A stretch of 52,377 nt of DNA from an uncultured Clostridia bacterium. GTDB lineage: Bacteria; Bacillota; Clostridia; TANB77; CAG-508. The stretch lies in NCBI GenBank assembly GCA_947589645.1, contig CANQCG010000007.1, forward strand, positions 1-52,377, read 5' to 3'. Both the position numbers and the translations under genes were made by a program. How positions within the stretch are numbered: position 1 is the stretch's first letter; every line of letters starts with the position of its first letter. This document shows, piece by piece, positions 43,310-52,300 of this stretch. The notes beneath the pieces were generated by a model. The model had not been told where the DNA came from and did not search any database. It was given only the letters and a program-made list of their open reading frames with translations.

Positions 43310-43386
43310 GCTCCCTTAGCTCAGTTGGTTAGAGCAACCGGCTCATAACCGGTAGGTCCAAGGTTCAAGTCCTTGAGGGAGCACCA
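43310..43386 (+). tRNA. tRNA with CAU anticodon (probably elongator Met)
   Basis: A full 77-nt cloverleaf with encoded CCA: acceptor GCTCCCT/AGGGAGC, anticodon stem ACCGG/CCGGT, loop CTCATAA, T stem CAAGG/CCTTG. The anticodon CAT could be elongator tRNA-Met or tRNA-Ile2, in which the C is changed to lysidine. It is not initiator tRNA, because the acceptor starts with a normal G-C pair and the anticodon stem lacks three G-C pairs in the initiator order. Met is favoured but not certain. Confidence 0.9.
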
Positions 43387-43392
43387 AGTAAA

Positions 43393-43423
43393 AAACCATA
43401 CTTAAAATAGGTATGGTTTTTTT
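43393..43423 (+). terminator. Terminator after the CAU tRNA
   Basis: AAACCATAC pairs with GTATGGTTT around a 9-nt loop and is followed by a T run. Confidence 0.8.
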
Positions 43424-43501
43424 GTTAAAATATTTCGAGTAAAGTTGAAAATATTATCTAATATGATATAATCCAAATGAACAAATTCTTAGGAGGTTAA
43501 C

Positions 43502-44134
43502 ATGCTAGAGAATATAGAAGTTTTATGCCATAGTGCTATAAGAATGAGAAAAGAACAAGTAATATACATAGATCCTTTTAAAATAGATAAGAACTATAAT
43601 GATGGAGATATAATATTTATAACACATGACCATTTTGATCATTATTCTGAAGAAGACATAGAAAAAGTCAAAAAAGAAAATACTATAATTGTAATACCAG
43701 AAGGACTATATGAAAAAGTATTAAATCAAGGTTTTAAACGAGAAAATATAATTAAAGTAAAACCAAATGAAAAATTTAATATAAAAAACATTAAATGTGA
43801 GACTATACCAGCGTATAATGTAAATAAAAAATTTCATCCAATGGTAAATGGCTGGGTGGGATATATCTTAGAGATACAAGGCATTAGATATTATATTGCA
43901 GGAGACACAGATAAAACTGTAGAAAATAGAAAAGTAATATGTGATGTCGCATTTGTGCCAGTCGGTGGAACATATACCATGAATTTTGAAGAAGCAGCAC
44001 ATTTAGTAAATGAAATAAAACCAAAAATTGCAGTCCCAATACATTATGGTAGTGTTGTTGGAACACAAGAAGATGCAACAAGATTTTTGAATTTACTAGA
44101 TTCATCTATTAAAGGTATAATTGTTATGAAATGA
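43502..44134 (+). CDS. UlaG-like metallo-beta-lactamase-fold hydrolase
   Basis: A 210-residue metal-dependent hydrolase. FITHDHFDHYS near residue 43 is the HxHxDH metal motif. NGWVGYILEIQGIRYYIAGDTDKT near 118-142 gives the bridging Asp, and the C-terminal AVPIHYGS the last His. This short form matches the UlaG-like/YtkL branch, with substrates mostly unknown. TAGGAGG precedes the ATG. Sortase B starts 14 bp downstream, so they share a transcript. Confidence 0.88.
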   Translation: MLENIEVLCHSAIRMRKEQVIYIDPFKIDKNYNDGDIIFITHDHFDHYSEEDIEKVKKENTIIVIPEGLYEKVLNQGFKRENIIKVKPNEKFNIKNIKCETIPAYNVNKKFHPMVNGWVGYILEIQGIRYYIAGDTDKTVENRKVICDVAFVPVGGTYTMNFEEAAHLVNEIKPKIAVPIHYGSVVGTQEDATRFLNLLDSSIKGIIVMK

Positions 44135-44148
44135 TATAGGAGAATAAA

Positions 44149-44916
44149 TTGAAAGCTAAACATTTGAAAAATAAAAAAAATAGAAAAAATACAAGCAGAA
44201 TAGATAAAATTCTTTTAATAATATTTATAGCAATATTTATTTATTCATCATATAAAGTAATATATTGGCTAAAAAGTAATAGAGACTTACAAAAGCTAGA
44301 AAACAACATTTTTTCAGAAGTTGTACAGGAAATTAATAATGAAGATGAATCTGAAACTAAAGGTGAAACAACAAAAATTATAGATTTTGATGCATTAACT
44401 CAAATCAATCAAGATGTAATTGCATGGATATCAATAGACAATACAAGAGTCAATTATCCAATTTTGCAAGCTAAAGATAATAATTACTATTTAAGAAAAG
44501 ACTTGTACAAGTCAAATAATTCATGTGGAAGCATTTTTTTAGATTGTAACACTAATCCTAATTTTTCAGAGCAAAATACTGTTATATATGGGCACCATTT
44601 AACAAGAGGAGGAATGTTTACAGATTTAGATAAAATATATAAAGGTGAATTAGGCAAAGAAGTTTATATACAAATTTATACTAAGCAAGGATTAAATACA
44701 TATCAAGTAATTGCTGCACATATAGCAGTTCCAGAACTATCAATAGTAAAGAAAAGTTTTTCTAAGGCAGAGGAAAGACAAGCATATATTGATAATGCTA
44801 TTAAAAACAGTAAAATAAAATTTAAACAACCAACAAATTTGCAAGGAAACATCATAACTTTAATTACTTGCTATGGAAAACAAAGGACAGTAGTTAATGC
44901 TATAAAAGTAATGTAG
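44149..44916 (+). CDS. srtB: Class B sortase
   Basis: A 255-residue membrane-anchored transpeptidase that cuts a sorting signal and links surface proteins to the cell wall. After a very basic N terminus, one membrane segment lies near 20-38. The catalytic domain (about 85-255) has VIAWISIDNTRVNYPILQ, YYLRKDLY, GSIFLDCN and the His in VIYGHHLTRGGMF near 147. The Cys is in ITLITCYGKQR near 241, with the Arg a few residues on. These are class B features. TTG start behind AGGAG. No sorting-signal protein is visible in the window. Confidence 0.93.
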   Translation: MKAKHLKNKKNRKNTSRIDKILLIIFIAIFIYSSYKVIYWLKSNRDLQKLENNIFSEVVQEINNEDESETKGETTKIIDFDALTQINQDVIAWISIDNTRVNYPILQAKDNNYYLRKDLYKSNNSCGSIFLDCNTNPNFSEQNTVIYGHHLTRGGMFTDLDKIYKGELGKEVYIQIYTKQGLNTYQVIAAHIAVPELSIVKKSFSKAEERQAYIDNAIKNSKIKFKQPTNLQGNIITLITCYGKQRTVVNAIKVM

Positions 44917-44942
44917 TATAAAATATAGAAAAAGGTGATAAT

Positions 44943-45194
44943 ATGTTAGCAGATGTAACAGAGTATTTAGATAATAAAATTGAACAAAATAGCAAAAAAC
45001 TAGTATTTACATTTTACGAATTACGAGTAAAAATGGACTTAACAGAGCCAACTATAGAAAAATTTTTACGCTTAAGTGAAACAAGATTAACAAATTTAGG
45101 TTATCAAACTTATAAGCCTGGAGATGTATATACATATGAAGGAGAGCCTCAAATAGTTAAAGATAATGAATTATTAATTGCAATTAAGGAATAA
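44943..45194 (+). CDS. Small protein of unknown function
   Basis: An 83-residue soluble protein. It starts MLADVTEYLDNKIEQNSKKLVF, continues with a helical segment containing LTEPTIEKFLRLSETRL and ends with short beta-like strands (YKPGDVYTYEG). It might be a small winged-helix protein, but no family is recognised. AAAGGTGATA precedes the ATG. It follows sortase B after 26 bp and is the last gene before the ileS promoter; a weak hairpin without a T run lies just after it (45196-45224). Confidence 0.65.
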   Translation: MLADVTEYLDNKIEQNSKKLVFTFYELRVKMDLTEPTIEKFLRLSETRLTNLGYQTYKPGDVYTYEGEPQIVKDNELLIAIKE

Positions 45195-45254
45195 AGTAAA
45201 TATGTATGTAATGTAGATATTTACATAAAGTTAATACTAAATTAATAAAATATA

Positions 45255-45283
45255 TTGACTAAACATAAAAAAAGTGATATTAT
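45255..45283 (+). promoter_or_regulatory. Promoter of the T-box-ileS unit
   Basis: TTGACT at 45255-45260, a 17-bp spacer and TATTAT at 45278-45283 preceded by TGA (extended -10). Confidence 0.7.
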
Positions 45284-45289
45284 ATAGCA

Positions 45290-45591
45290 CAATAAAGAAT
45301 AAAAACAGTAACAAGGACAAGGTAAATAATGCAATATCTTTTAGGGAGCCTAGAGAAAGTGAAACCTAGGTAAGTAAAAATTATTTATTATCACCTATGT
45401 TGTTGCAAAGCCAAAATCTAATACAAATTAAGCTTTTGTAGCCAAAAGTCTAAAAAGTAAAAGAAATTAAGCTTTGCCGTAACTTTGCGTTAAAAAGAAT
45501 AGAGAGAATAATTATTATTAATTATTAAAATAGGTGGTACCGCGGAATAAAATTCGTCCTAACATGTAATAACTACATGCTAGGACTTTTT
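45290..45591 (+). promoter_or_regulatory. T-box riboswitch controlling ileS (Ile specifier ATC)
   Basis: Uncharged tRNA-Ile binds this leader and stops premature termination. Stem I spans about 45308-45405: AACAAGG at its base pairs with the TGTTGTT side, and the inner GAGCCTAG...CTAGGT region forms the apical arm. The probable specifier codon is ATC at 45390-45392. The 14-nt T-box AGGTGGTACCGCGG is at 45532-45545. The terminator is 45556-45586 (GTCCT/AGGAC with CATGT/ACATG inside), followed by five T. The region explains the whole 492-bp gap before ileS together with its promoter. Confidence 0.93.
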
Positions 45592-45686
45592 GTTGCCAAA
45601 ACTTATGAATAAAAGATTTTTATCATAATAATTTTATTCACAATATTTTTATTATGTAGTAAAAATAAAGAAGGAGGAAATATTAA

Positions 45687-48600
45687 ATGTACAAAAAAGT
45701 AGAACTTAAAAATGGTTTTGTCGGAATGGAAAAAGAAGTAGCCGAAAGGTGGAAAGCAAAAGACATCATAAAAAAGAACTTTGCTATGAACAAAGGAGCA
45801 AGATATTTTACATTTTATGATGGACCACCAACAGCAAATGGAAAGCCACACGTTGGACATATAGAAACCAGAGTAATGAAAGACATAATACCAAGATACA
45901 AAGTAATGAAAGGTTATCAAGTAATCAGAAAAGCTGGATGGGATACACATGGCTTGCCAGTAGAACTTGAAATAGAGAAAAAGCTAGGTATTTCAGGAAA
46001 AGAGCAAATAGAAGAATACGGTGTAGAAAACTTCGTAAAACAATGTAAAGAAAGCGTATTCACATATGTATCAATGTGGGAAGACATGACTAATAAAGTA
46101 GGCTACTGGGTAGACATGGAAAACCCATATGTAACTTATCACAATGAATATATCGAATCTGTATGGTGGGCATTAAAACAAATGTGGGAAAAAGGTCTTT
46201 TATATGAAGGACATAAAGTAATGCCATATTGCCCAAGATGCGGAACAGCTTTATCTTCACACGAAGTAGCACAAGGTTATAAAGATGTTAAAGACCTAAC
46301 ATGTATAGCAAAATTTAAAGTAAAAAATGAGGAAGACAAATATATATTAGCATGGACAACAACTCCTTGGACACTTCCATCAAACTTAGCACTTTGCGTA
46401 AATAAAGCTTATGAATATGCAGATGTTAAAGTAAATGTAGGAAGCAAGGAAGAACCAAAATATGAGGTATATGTCCTAGCTAAAGATTTATGCGAAAGTG
46501 TTCTAAATGGAAAAGAATATGAAATATTAAAAACATATAAAGGCGAAGAATTATTAGGCTTAGAATATGAACAATTAATGCCTTTTGCAAAACCAGAGGG
46601 AAAGGCATTTGTAGTAATTCATGGAGACTATGTAACATTAACAGATGGTACAGGAATTGTACACATAGCACCTGCTTATGGTGAAGATGACAGCTTAGTT
46701 TCTAAACAAAATGGAATAGCATTTGTAAACTTAGTTGATAAGTCAGGAAAGTTTGTAGAAGAAGTTGAGCCTTGGGCTGGAAGATTTGTAAGAGATTGTA
46801 ATGAAGATATATGTGAATGGCTAAAGAAAGAAAATAAATTGTTTAGTAAAGAAAAACATTTGCACTCTTATCCACATTGTTGGAGATGTGACACACCACT
46901 TTTATATTATCCAAAAGAAAGCTGGTTTGTTGCAATGACAAAGCTTCGTGACGAGTTAGTTGCAAACAATAATAAAATAAATTGGTACCCTGATACAATA
47001 AGAACAGGAAGATTTGGAAAATTCCTAGAAAATGTTATAGATTGGGGAATATCAAGAGATAGATACTGGGGAACACCACTTCCTGTATGGAGTTGCGAAT
47101 GTGGACACAAGGAATGTATAGGCTCTATTGCAGAATTAAAGGAAAAGGGTATAGATGTACCAGAAGATATAGAACTTCACAAACCATATATAGATAATGT
47201 TTATTTAAAATGTCCAGAATGTGGTAAGAAAATGACAAGAGCAAAAGAAGTAATAGATTGCTGGTTTGATTCAGGATCAATGCCATTTGCACAACTTCAT
47301 TATCCATTTGAAAATAAAGAGTTATTTGAAGCAAACTTCCCAGCACAATTTATATCAGAAGCAATAGATCAAACAAGAGGATGGTTTTATACCTTACTTG
47401 CTATATCAACATGTTTATTTGGTAAAACATCATATGAAAATTGTGTGGTTTTAGGCCATGTATTAGATAGCAAGGGACAAAAGATGTCTAAGTCTAAAGG
47501 AAATGGTGTAGATCCAATGGTATTACTAAATGAGGTAGGAGCAGACGCAACTAGATGGCATTTCTATACATGTAGTAATCCATGGCTTCCAACAAGATTA
47601 GGAATAGAAAATGTACAAGAAACACAAAGAGGATTTTTAAGTACACTTTGGAATGTATATTCATTCTATGTTTTATATGCAGAAATAGATAAATTTAATC
47701 CAAATGACTATAAAAACTTCAAATCTGAAAATGTAATGGATAGATGGATATTATCAAAACTAAATACTTTAGCAAAAGAAGTAGATAAAAAGCTAGAAAG
47801 TTATGACATAACAGGAGCTGCACTTCAAATAGATGAATTTACGGACAGTTTATCAAACTGGTATGTTCGTGCTAATAGAGAAAGATTCTGGGGAGAAACA
47901 TTAAATGACGACAAAATAGGTGCATATACAACTTTATATAGAGTATTAGTTAATTTAAGTAAAATATCAGCACCATTTGTACCATTTATGACTGATGAAA
48001 TATATCAAAATCTAGTTGTAAGTCTTGATAAAAATGCACCAGAGAGTGTTCATTTATGCTATTGGCCAGAAGTTCATGAAGAAGAAATAGATAAAGACTT
48101 AGAAGAAGAAATGGATTTAGCTTATAAGATAGTAAAACTAGGAAGAAGTGCAAGAAATTCTTCAAATATGAAAAACAGACAGCCATTATCAAAGATGCTT
48201 ATATCAGTAAATAAGCTTCCTAAATATTATGGTGATATTGTAAAAGAAGAACTAAATGTAAAAGCGGTTATTTTAGGAGCTGACATGAAAGATTATGTAA
48301 GCTTTGAAATAAAACCAAATTTACCAGTTTTAGGAAAAGAATATGGAAAACTTATTCCAAGAATAAAAGAAGAACTTGCTAAAATGAATCAGATGGAACT
48401 TGCAACGAAAATTAAAAATGGTGGCATAGAATATCTAGAAATAGATGATACAACTATTGAATTAACCTCAGAAAACTTATTAGTTACAATGCAAGGTAAA
48501 GATGGCTTTGCATTTAGTGGAGAGGGAGAAATAGGAGTTGTTTTAGACACGGCCTTAACACCAGAATTAATCGAGGAAGGCTATGTACGTGAGGTATTGT

Positions 48601-48830
48601 CAAAAGTTCAAAACATGAGAAAAGACAAAGGTTACGAAGTCCTAGACAAAATAAAACTATATTTAGCTGGAAATTCAAAAATCGAAAATGTAGTAAAGAA
48701 ATTTGAAGATAGCATAAAGAAAGATACTTTAGCTTTAGAAGTTATATATGGAGATGATAATCATACAGGCTATACTGAAGTAAATATAAATGGAGAAAGC
48801 TTAAAGCTAGATACAGAAGTAGTTAAATAA
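45687..48830 (+). CDS. ileS: Isoleucyl-tRNA synthetase (type 2, eukaryote-like)
   Basis: A 1047-residue class I synthetase. HIGH appears as [11 protein letters not shown] near residue 57 and KMSKSKGNG near 600. The editing domain lies between them (about 200-400, with [11 protein letters not shown]). The protein follows the longer type 2 pattern ([33 protein letters not shown]) and lacks the C-terminal zinc finger of type 1 bacterial enzymes. Type 2 enzymes are generally insensitive to mupirocin. GGAGGAAATATTAA precedes the ATG. Controlled by the T-box leader upstream. Confidence 0.97.
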   Translation: MYKKVELKNGFVGMEKEVAERWKAKDIIKKNFAMNKGARYFTFYDGPPTANGKPHVGHIETRVMKDIIPRYKVMKGYQVIRKAGWDTHGLPVELEIEKKLGISGKEQIEEYGVENFVKQCKESVFTYVSMWEDMTNKVGYWVDMENPYVTYHNEYIESVWWALKQMWEKGLLYEGHKVMPYCPRCGTALSSHEVAQGYKDVKDLTCIAKFKVKNEEDKYILAWTTTPWTLPSNLALCVNKAYEYADVKVNVGSKEEPKYEVYVLAKDLCESVLNGKEYEILKTYKGEELLGLEYEQLMPFAKPEGKAFVVIHGDYVTLTDGTGIVHIAPAYGEDDSLVSKQNGIAFVNLVDKSGKFVEEVEPWAGRFVRDCNEDICEWLKKENKLFSKEKHLHSYPHCWRCDTPLLYYPKESWFVAMTKLRDELVANNNKINWYPDTIRTGRFGKFLENVIDWGISRDRYWGTPLPVWSCECGHKECIGSIAELKEKGIDVPEDIELHKPYIDNVYLKCPECGKKMTRAKEVIDCWFDSGSMPFAQLHYPFENKELFEANFPAQFISEAIDQTRGWFYTLLAISTCLFGKTSYENCVVLGHVLDSKGQKMSKSKGNGVDPMVLLNEVGADATRWHFYTCSNPWLPTRLGIENVQETQRGFLSTLWNVYSFYVLYAEIDKFNPNDYKNFKSENVMDRWILSKLNTLAKEVDKKLESYDITGAALQIDEFTDSLSNWYVRANRERFWGETLNDDKIGAYTTLYRVLVNLSKISAPFVPFMTDEIYQNLVVSLDKNAPESVHLCYWPEVHEEEIDKDLEEEMDLAYKIVKLGRSARNSSNMKNRQPLSKMLISVNKLPKYYGDIVKEELNVKAVILGADMKDYVSFEIKPNLPVLGKEYGKLIPRIKEELAKMNQMELATKIKNGGIEYLEIDDTTIELTSENLLVTMQGKDGFAFSGEGEIGVVLDTALTPELIEEGYVREVLSKVQNMRKDKGYEVLDKIKLYLAGNSKIENVVKKFEDSIKKDTLALEVIYGDDNHTGYTEVNINGESLKLDTEVVK

Positions 48831-48893
48831 AAATTAAAATGCAAGTTATGAATCATGTTATCTATGATAAGTGTTCATAAAAGTAAAAATAAG

Positions 48894-48925
48894 GACCATA
48901 TAGTTTATATACTATATGGTCTTTT
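48894..48925 (+). terminator. Terminator after ileS
   Basis: An 11-bp perfect stem, GACCATATAGT with ACTATATGGTC, a 6-nt loop, then TTTT. Confidence 0.8.
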
Positions 48926-48935
48926 GCTGTAATAT

Positions 48936-48976
48936 ATAGCCATAGCTTCAAAATGGTAAAACCATTAAACGGCTAT
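48936..48976 (-). terminator. Nested hairpin after porB (probable terminator)
   Basis: Outer arms ATAGCC and GGCTAT enclose an inner AATGGT-AAA-ACCATT hairpin. It lies 22 bp beyond the porB stop on the minus strand. No strong T run follows, so the assignment is tentative. Confidence 0.4.
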
Positions 48977-48997
48977 TTATATTTTAAATGTTAATAA

Positions 48998-49972
48998 TTA
49001 TTTTTGTTTATTTGTCATTTCTTCTAAATCTAATAATTCTTGCCATCTTCTATCAACTTCTTTTTGGAAGTCTTCAATCATCCACTCATTTCCAGGAGCA
49101 AACATATGCTTAAATCTTTTTTGAGGACGTAAAAATTCTTCGATTGGAAGCTTTTTAGCTGGTTTATATGTTATATGGTAAACTCCATCTACTACTTCAT
49201 ATAGAGGCCAGTAGCAAGTATCTATAGCAAGTTTATTTATATTCATAAGATTATCTGTAGGGTAACCCCAACCACGTGGACATGGGGCTAATACATTTAA
49301 GAAGGTTGGACCTTCAGTATATATAGCTTTTTCAGATTTTTCATATAAATCTTTAAAGTTTCCAACAGCGATTGATTGAGCAACATATGGTAAATGATGA
49401 CCAACCATAATTGCAGTTAAGTCTTTTCTTGATTGCATTTTTCCAGGAATAACTTTTCCTGCTGGAGTTGTTGTTGTGTCAGAGAATTTAGGTGTAGCAG
49501 AAGAACGTTGAATACCTGTGTTCATGTATGCGCCATTATCATAACATACATATGTCATATCATGTCCTCTTTCCATTGCACCAGAAAGACTTTGTAAACC
49601 TATATCATAAGTTCCACCATCTCCACCAAAAGCAATGAATTTTGTATTTTTATCTTGTGGAAGTTTTCCTTGCTTTTTCATAGATTTATAAGCAGCTTCC
49701 GCGCCAGAACAAGTAGCACCAGCACATTCAAAAGCTGTATGTATAAAAGAATCAGTCCAAGCTGTATATGGGTATATAAAAGTAGATACCTCCATACATC
49801 CAGTAGCATTTGCTATAACTGCATGATCTTCTTCATGAAGAGCACGTAAAACCATTCTTCCAACAACTGGAGCACCACATCCTGCACACATTCTGTGACC
49901 TTCTGTAAATCTTGAAGGTTTATTAGCTACAACTTCTTTTAAGTTATAAGGTTTTTTCATTTCATCAGCCAT
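48998..49972 (-). CDS. porB: Pyruvate/2-oxoacid:ferredoxin oxidoreductase, beta subunit
   Basis: A 324-residue TPP-binding subunit of the four-subunit enzyme that converts pyruvate and CoA to acetyl-CoA, CO2 and reduced ferredoxin. HRMCAGCGAPVVGR near residue 27 carries the first cysteines of its [4Fe-4S] cluster. GDGGTYDIGLQSLSGAMERG with the later YDNGAYMNTG is the TPP motif near 118-155. APCPRGWGYPTD adds another conserved Cys. The specificity for pyruvate rather than another 2-oxoacid is inferred from similarity to por. Its start overlaps the porA stop by one base. Confidence 0.94.
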   Translation of the reverse strand: MADEMKKPYNLKEVVANKPSRFTEGHRMCAGCGAPVVGRMVLRALHEEDHAVIANATGCMEVSTFIYPYTAWTDSFIHTAFECAGATCSGAEAAYKSMKKQGKLPQDKNTKFIAFGGDGGTYDIGLQSLSGAMERGHDMTYVCYDNGAYMNTGIQRSSATPKFSDTTTTPAGKVIPGKMQSRKDLTAIMVGHHLPYVAQSIAVGNFKDLYEKSEKAIYTEGPTFLNVLAPCPRGWGYPTDNLMNINKLAIDTCYWPLYEVVDGVYHITYKPAKKLPIEEFLRPQKRFKHMFAPGNEWMIEDFQKEVDRRWQELLDLEEMTNKQK

Positions 49973-51165
49973 TATTTAACATCTCCTTTCCTTAAACCTA
50001 AGTATCTATATGGATTGTCAATTTTTCCTGCTTTAGCGATTTCTAATAAATCAGAATAAACAGATTCAATTTGATCCGCTGTTGTATCACGTCCACCAAT
50101 ACCATAAACATAATTTACAGTTGGAACATGTACATTTTGAACAAACATAGAAGATGTAACATCTTCAAATAAAGCTCCACCAATTGCATTTAAAGAATCT
50201 GATTTATCTAAAACTGCAACTGCTTTTACATGAGAAAGAGCTTTTGCAATTTCTTCACCAGGGAATGGTCTGAAAACTCTTACTTTTAGAAGACCAGCTT
50301 TAACTCCTTTTGCTCTTAGAGCGTCTACTACATATTTTGTAGTTCCAGCTGTAGAGTTCATACAAACTATTGCAACTTCAGCGTCATCTAATTTGTATTC
50401 TTCAAATAGTCCATATTTTCTTCCAGTTAATTTTTCAAATTCTTTAGAAACTTCTAGAATTACATTTTTAGCATTTTTCATTGCTTCACCTTGCTGAGCC
50501 TTATGCTCAAATAGGTAAGCTTGAACATCTAATGGTCCAACAGCCATTGGCTCATTAGCATTTAATAAATAATGTTCAGGTTTATATGTACCAACAAATT
50601 TTTTAACAAATTCATCATCTTCAAGTTCAATGTTTTCAATTGAATGAGATGTAATAAAACCATCTTGGCAAACCATTAAAGGTAGCATAACATCTTTATG
50701 TTCTGCAATTCTATGTGCCATAAGTGTATTATCATAAGCTTCTTGATTATTTTCAGAAAATAACATAATCCATCCAGCGTCTCTAACTCCCATTGCATCT
50801 GAATGATCATTGTGAATATTTAAAGGACCAGAAACGGCACGGTTTACTAATGACATAACTATTGGTAATCTTAAACTTGAAGCAATATAAATCATTTCCC
50901 ACATTAAAGATAAACCATTTGCAGAAGTAGCAGTCATTGCTCTAGCACCAGCAGCTTGAGCACCAATACATGCACTCATTGCACTATGTTCACTTTCAAC
51001 AGCTACGAATTCTGTATCAACAGCTCCATTTGCTACGAATGTAGAAAAATATTGAGGAATTTCTGTTGAAGGTGTAATAGGGAAGGCAGCTACAACATCA
51101 GGGTTAATTTGTTTCATAGCTGTAGCAACAGCTTCATTACCACTTAATCTTTCTCTTATACTCAT
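49972..51165 (-). CDS. porA: Pyruvate/2-oxoacid:ferredoxin oxidoreductase, alpha subunit
   Basis: A 397-residue subunit forming the active site with beta. LSGNEAVATAMKQINPDVVAAFPITPSTEI is the typical alpha opening, with EHSAMSACIGAQAAGARAMTATSANGLSLM near 85. The C-terminal domain has VAIVCMNSTAGTTKYVVDALR and KVRVFRPFPGEEI, then AVLDKSDSLNAIGGALFEDV. Position in the gamma-delta-alpha-beta operon is the standard one. Starts at the stop of porD. Confidence 0.95.
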   Translation of the reverse strand: MSIRERLSGNEAVATAMKQINPDVVAAFPITPSTEIPQYFSTFVANGAVDTEFVAVESEHSAMSACIGAQAAGARAMTATSANGLSLMWEMIYIASSLRLPIVMSLVNRAVSGPLNIHNDHSDAMGVRDAGWIMLFSENNQEAYDNTLMAHRIAEHKDVMLPLMVCQDGFITSHSIENIELEDDEFVKKFVGTYKPEHYLLNANEPMAVGPLDVQAYLFEHKAQQGEAMKNAKNVILEVSKEFEKLTGRKYGLFEEYKLDDAEVAIVCMNSTAGTTKYVVDALRAKGVKAGLLKVRVFRPFPGEEIAKALSHVKAVAVLDKSDSLNAIGGALFEDVTSSMFVQNVHVPTVNYVYGIGGRDTTADQIESVYSDLLEIAKAGKIDNPYRYLGLRKGDVK

Positions 51166-51467
51166 TAATTTCCACCTTCTTCCTTCATTTCTATTGCATT
51201 AAATGGGCATACTTTGGCACATACGCCACAACCTTTGCAAAAATCATAATTAAAATCCATTCTTTTTAAACTATCTTTATCAACAGGAATTGCATTATCT
51301 GGACAAACAGGGAAGCAAAGACCACATTGTTTACATTTTTCTTCAAGATATATTGGTTTTGTGCTACGCCAGTCACCAGTTTTAAAATTTCTAGCATTTC
51401 CAGCTGTATAAATATTTCCACCAATTGTTAAATCTTCCATAGGTGTATTTACATTTATATCAGACAT
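51165..51467 (-). CDS. porD: Pyruvate/2-oxoacid:ferredoxin oxidoreductase, delta (ferredoxin) subunit
   Basis: A 100-residue subunit with two [4Fe-4S] clusters: CKQCGLCFPVCP near residue 35 and CKGCGVCAKVCP near 75. It carries electrons from the alpha-beta site to external ferredoxin. The N-terminal segment, TGDWRSTKPIYLEEK, is typical for PorD. Preceded by AAAAGGAGATT. One-base overlap with porA. Confidence 0.94.
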   Translation of the reverse strand: MSDINVNTPMEDLTIGGNIYTAGNARNFKTGDWRSTKPIYLEEKCKQCGLCFPVCPDNAIPVDKDSLKRMDFNYDFCKGCGVCAKVCPFNAIEMKEEGGN

Positions 51468-51517
51468 ATTTTTAATCTCCTTTTTTCATATTTAGGTTTT
51501 GGAAACCTATAACCAAA

Positions 51518-52099
51518 CTATTTTACTTTTTTTACTTCTTGTAAAGCAAGAGTAATAGCCTTCATATTTCCATCAATAACTTCAGGCTTTTTAGCAAACT
51601 TATGCTTAAATGAACCTTCCATATCTTTTAAGAAATCTTCATCAGACATAATTCCACTAACTTTAACTATTGCTGCAAGCATTGGAGTATTAGGAAAATA
51701 TTTTCCTAAAGCTTCTATAGAAATTTTTCTAGCATCAATACAATAAACACTACCACTATAATTTTTCAAATGTGGTTCTAAATCTTTATAGTCTTTAGTT
51801 GTGTTAATTATTATTGCGCCTTCTGGCTTTAAGCCAGATGTTACATCTACAGATTGAAGTAAAGTATCATCTACTACAACAACATAATCTGGTTCGTAAA
51901 TGTTGCTATGAATAGTAATAGGAGTGTTGCTTATACGATTATAAGCAGTGATTGGTGCACCCATTCTTTCTGGACCATATTCAGGAAATCCTTGAATATA
52001 TTTACCAGTATTAAATGCAGCATCTGCTAGTAAAAGAGAAGCTGTTTTTGCACCTTGGCCACCTCTACCATGCCATCTAATTTCAATTAAATCTTTCAT
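51518..52099 (-). CDS. porG: Pyruvate/2-oxoacid:ferredoxin oxidoreductase, gamma subunit
   Basis: A 193-residue subunit helping to bind CoA and hold the complex together. IRWHGRGGQGAKTASLLLADAA is the family opening, with GFPEYGPERMGAPITAYNR next and IDARKISIEALGKYFPNTPMLAAIVKVSG in the second half. First gene of the four-gene por operon, 76 bp after its promoter -35 box. A 50-bp gap with a small hairpin separates it from porD. Confidence 0.94.
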   Translation of the reverse strand: MKDLIEIRWHGRGGQGAKTASLLLADAAFNTGKYIQGFPEYGPERMGAPITAYNRISNTPITIHSNIYEPDYVVVVDDTLLQSVDVTSGLKPEGAIIINTTKDYKDLEPHLKNYSGSVYCIDARKISIEALGKYFPNTPMLAAIVKVSGIMSDEDFLKDMEGSFKHKFAKKPEVIDGNMKAITLALQEVKKVK

Positions 52100-52151
52100 T
52101 AATTGGGCCTCCTTTTCAAATAAAAAATTTTTGGCTTTTTAAGTCAGCATA

Positions 52152-52180
52152 AGTATATTATTATTTTGATTTGTTGTCAA
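52152..52180 (-). promoter_or_regulatory. Promoter of the por operon
   Basis: On the minus strand, a consensus TTGACA (52180-52175) and TATACT (52157-52152) are exactly 17 bp apart. The porG start lies about 53 bp further on. Confidence 0.85.
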
Positions 52181-52216
52181 GAAAGTTGTGAAATATAAGC
52201 TTAATATATTTTCCTG

Positions 52217-52300
52217 CATGATTTAATGCTTTTTTAATATAAAAATCACAAGCTTTACATAAAATTGTCTATTTCATAATGAAAAAAGCATTAAATCATG
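52217..52300. repeat. 19-bp perfect inverted repeat upstream of the por operon
   Basis: CATGATTTAATGCTTTTTT (52217-52235) is repeated as its exact reverse complement at 52282-52300, with a 46-bp loop. The similarity continues imperfectly outward (ATATATTTTCCTG on the left, CAGAAATATATTT on the right). It occupies most of the gene-free right edge of the window. No gene is seen in 52181-52377. Confidence 0.75.

Noticed and set aside
45196..45224. Terminator after the 83-residue protein
   Set aside because: GTAAATAT/ATATTTAC can pair, but no T run follows and the loop is long.
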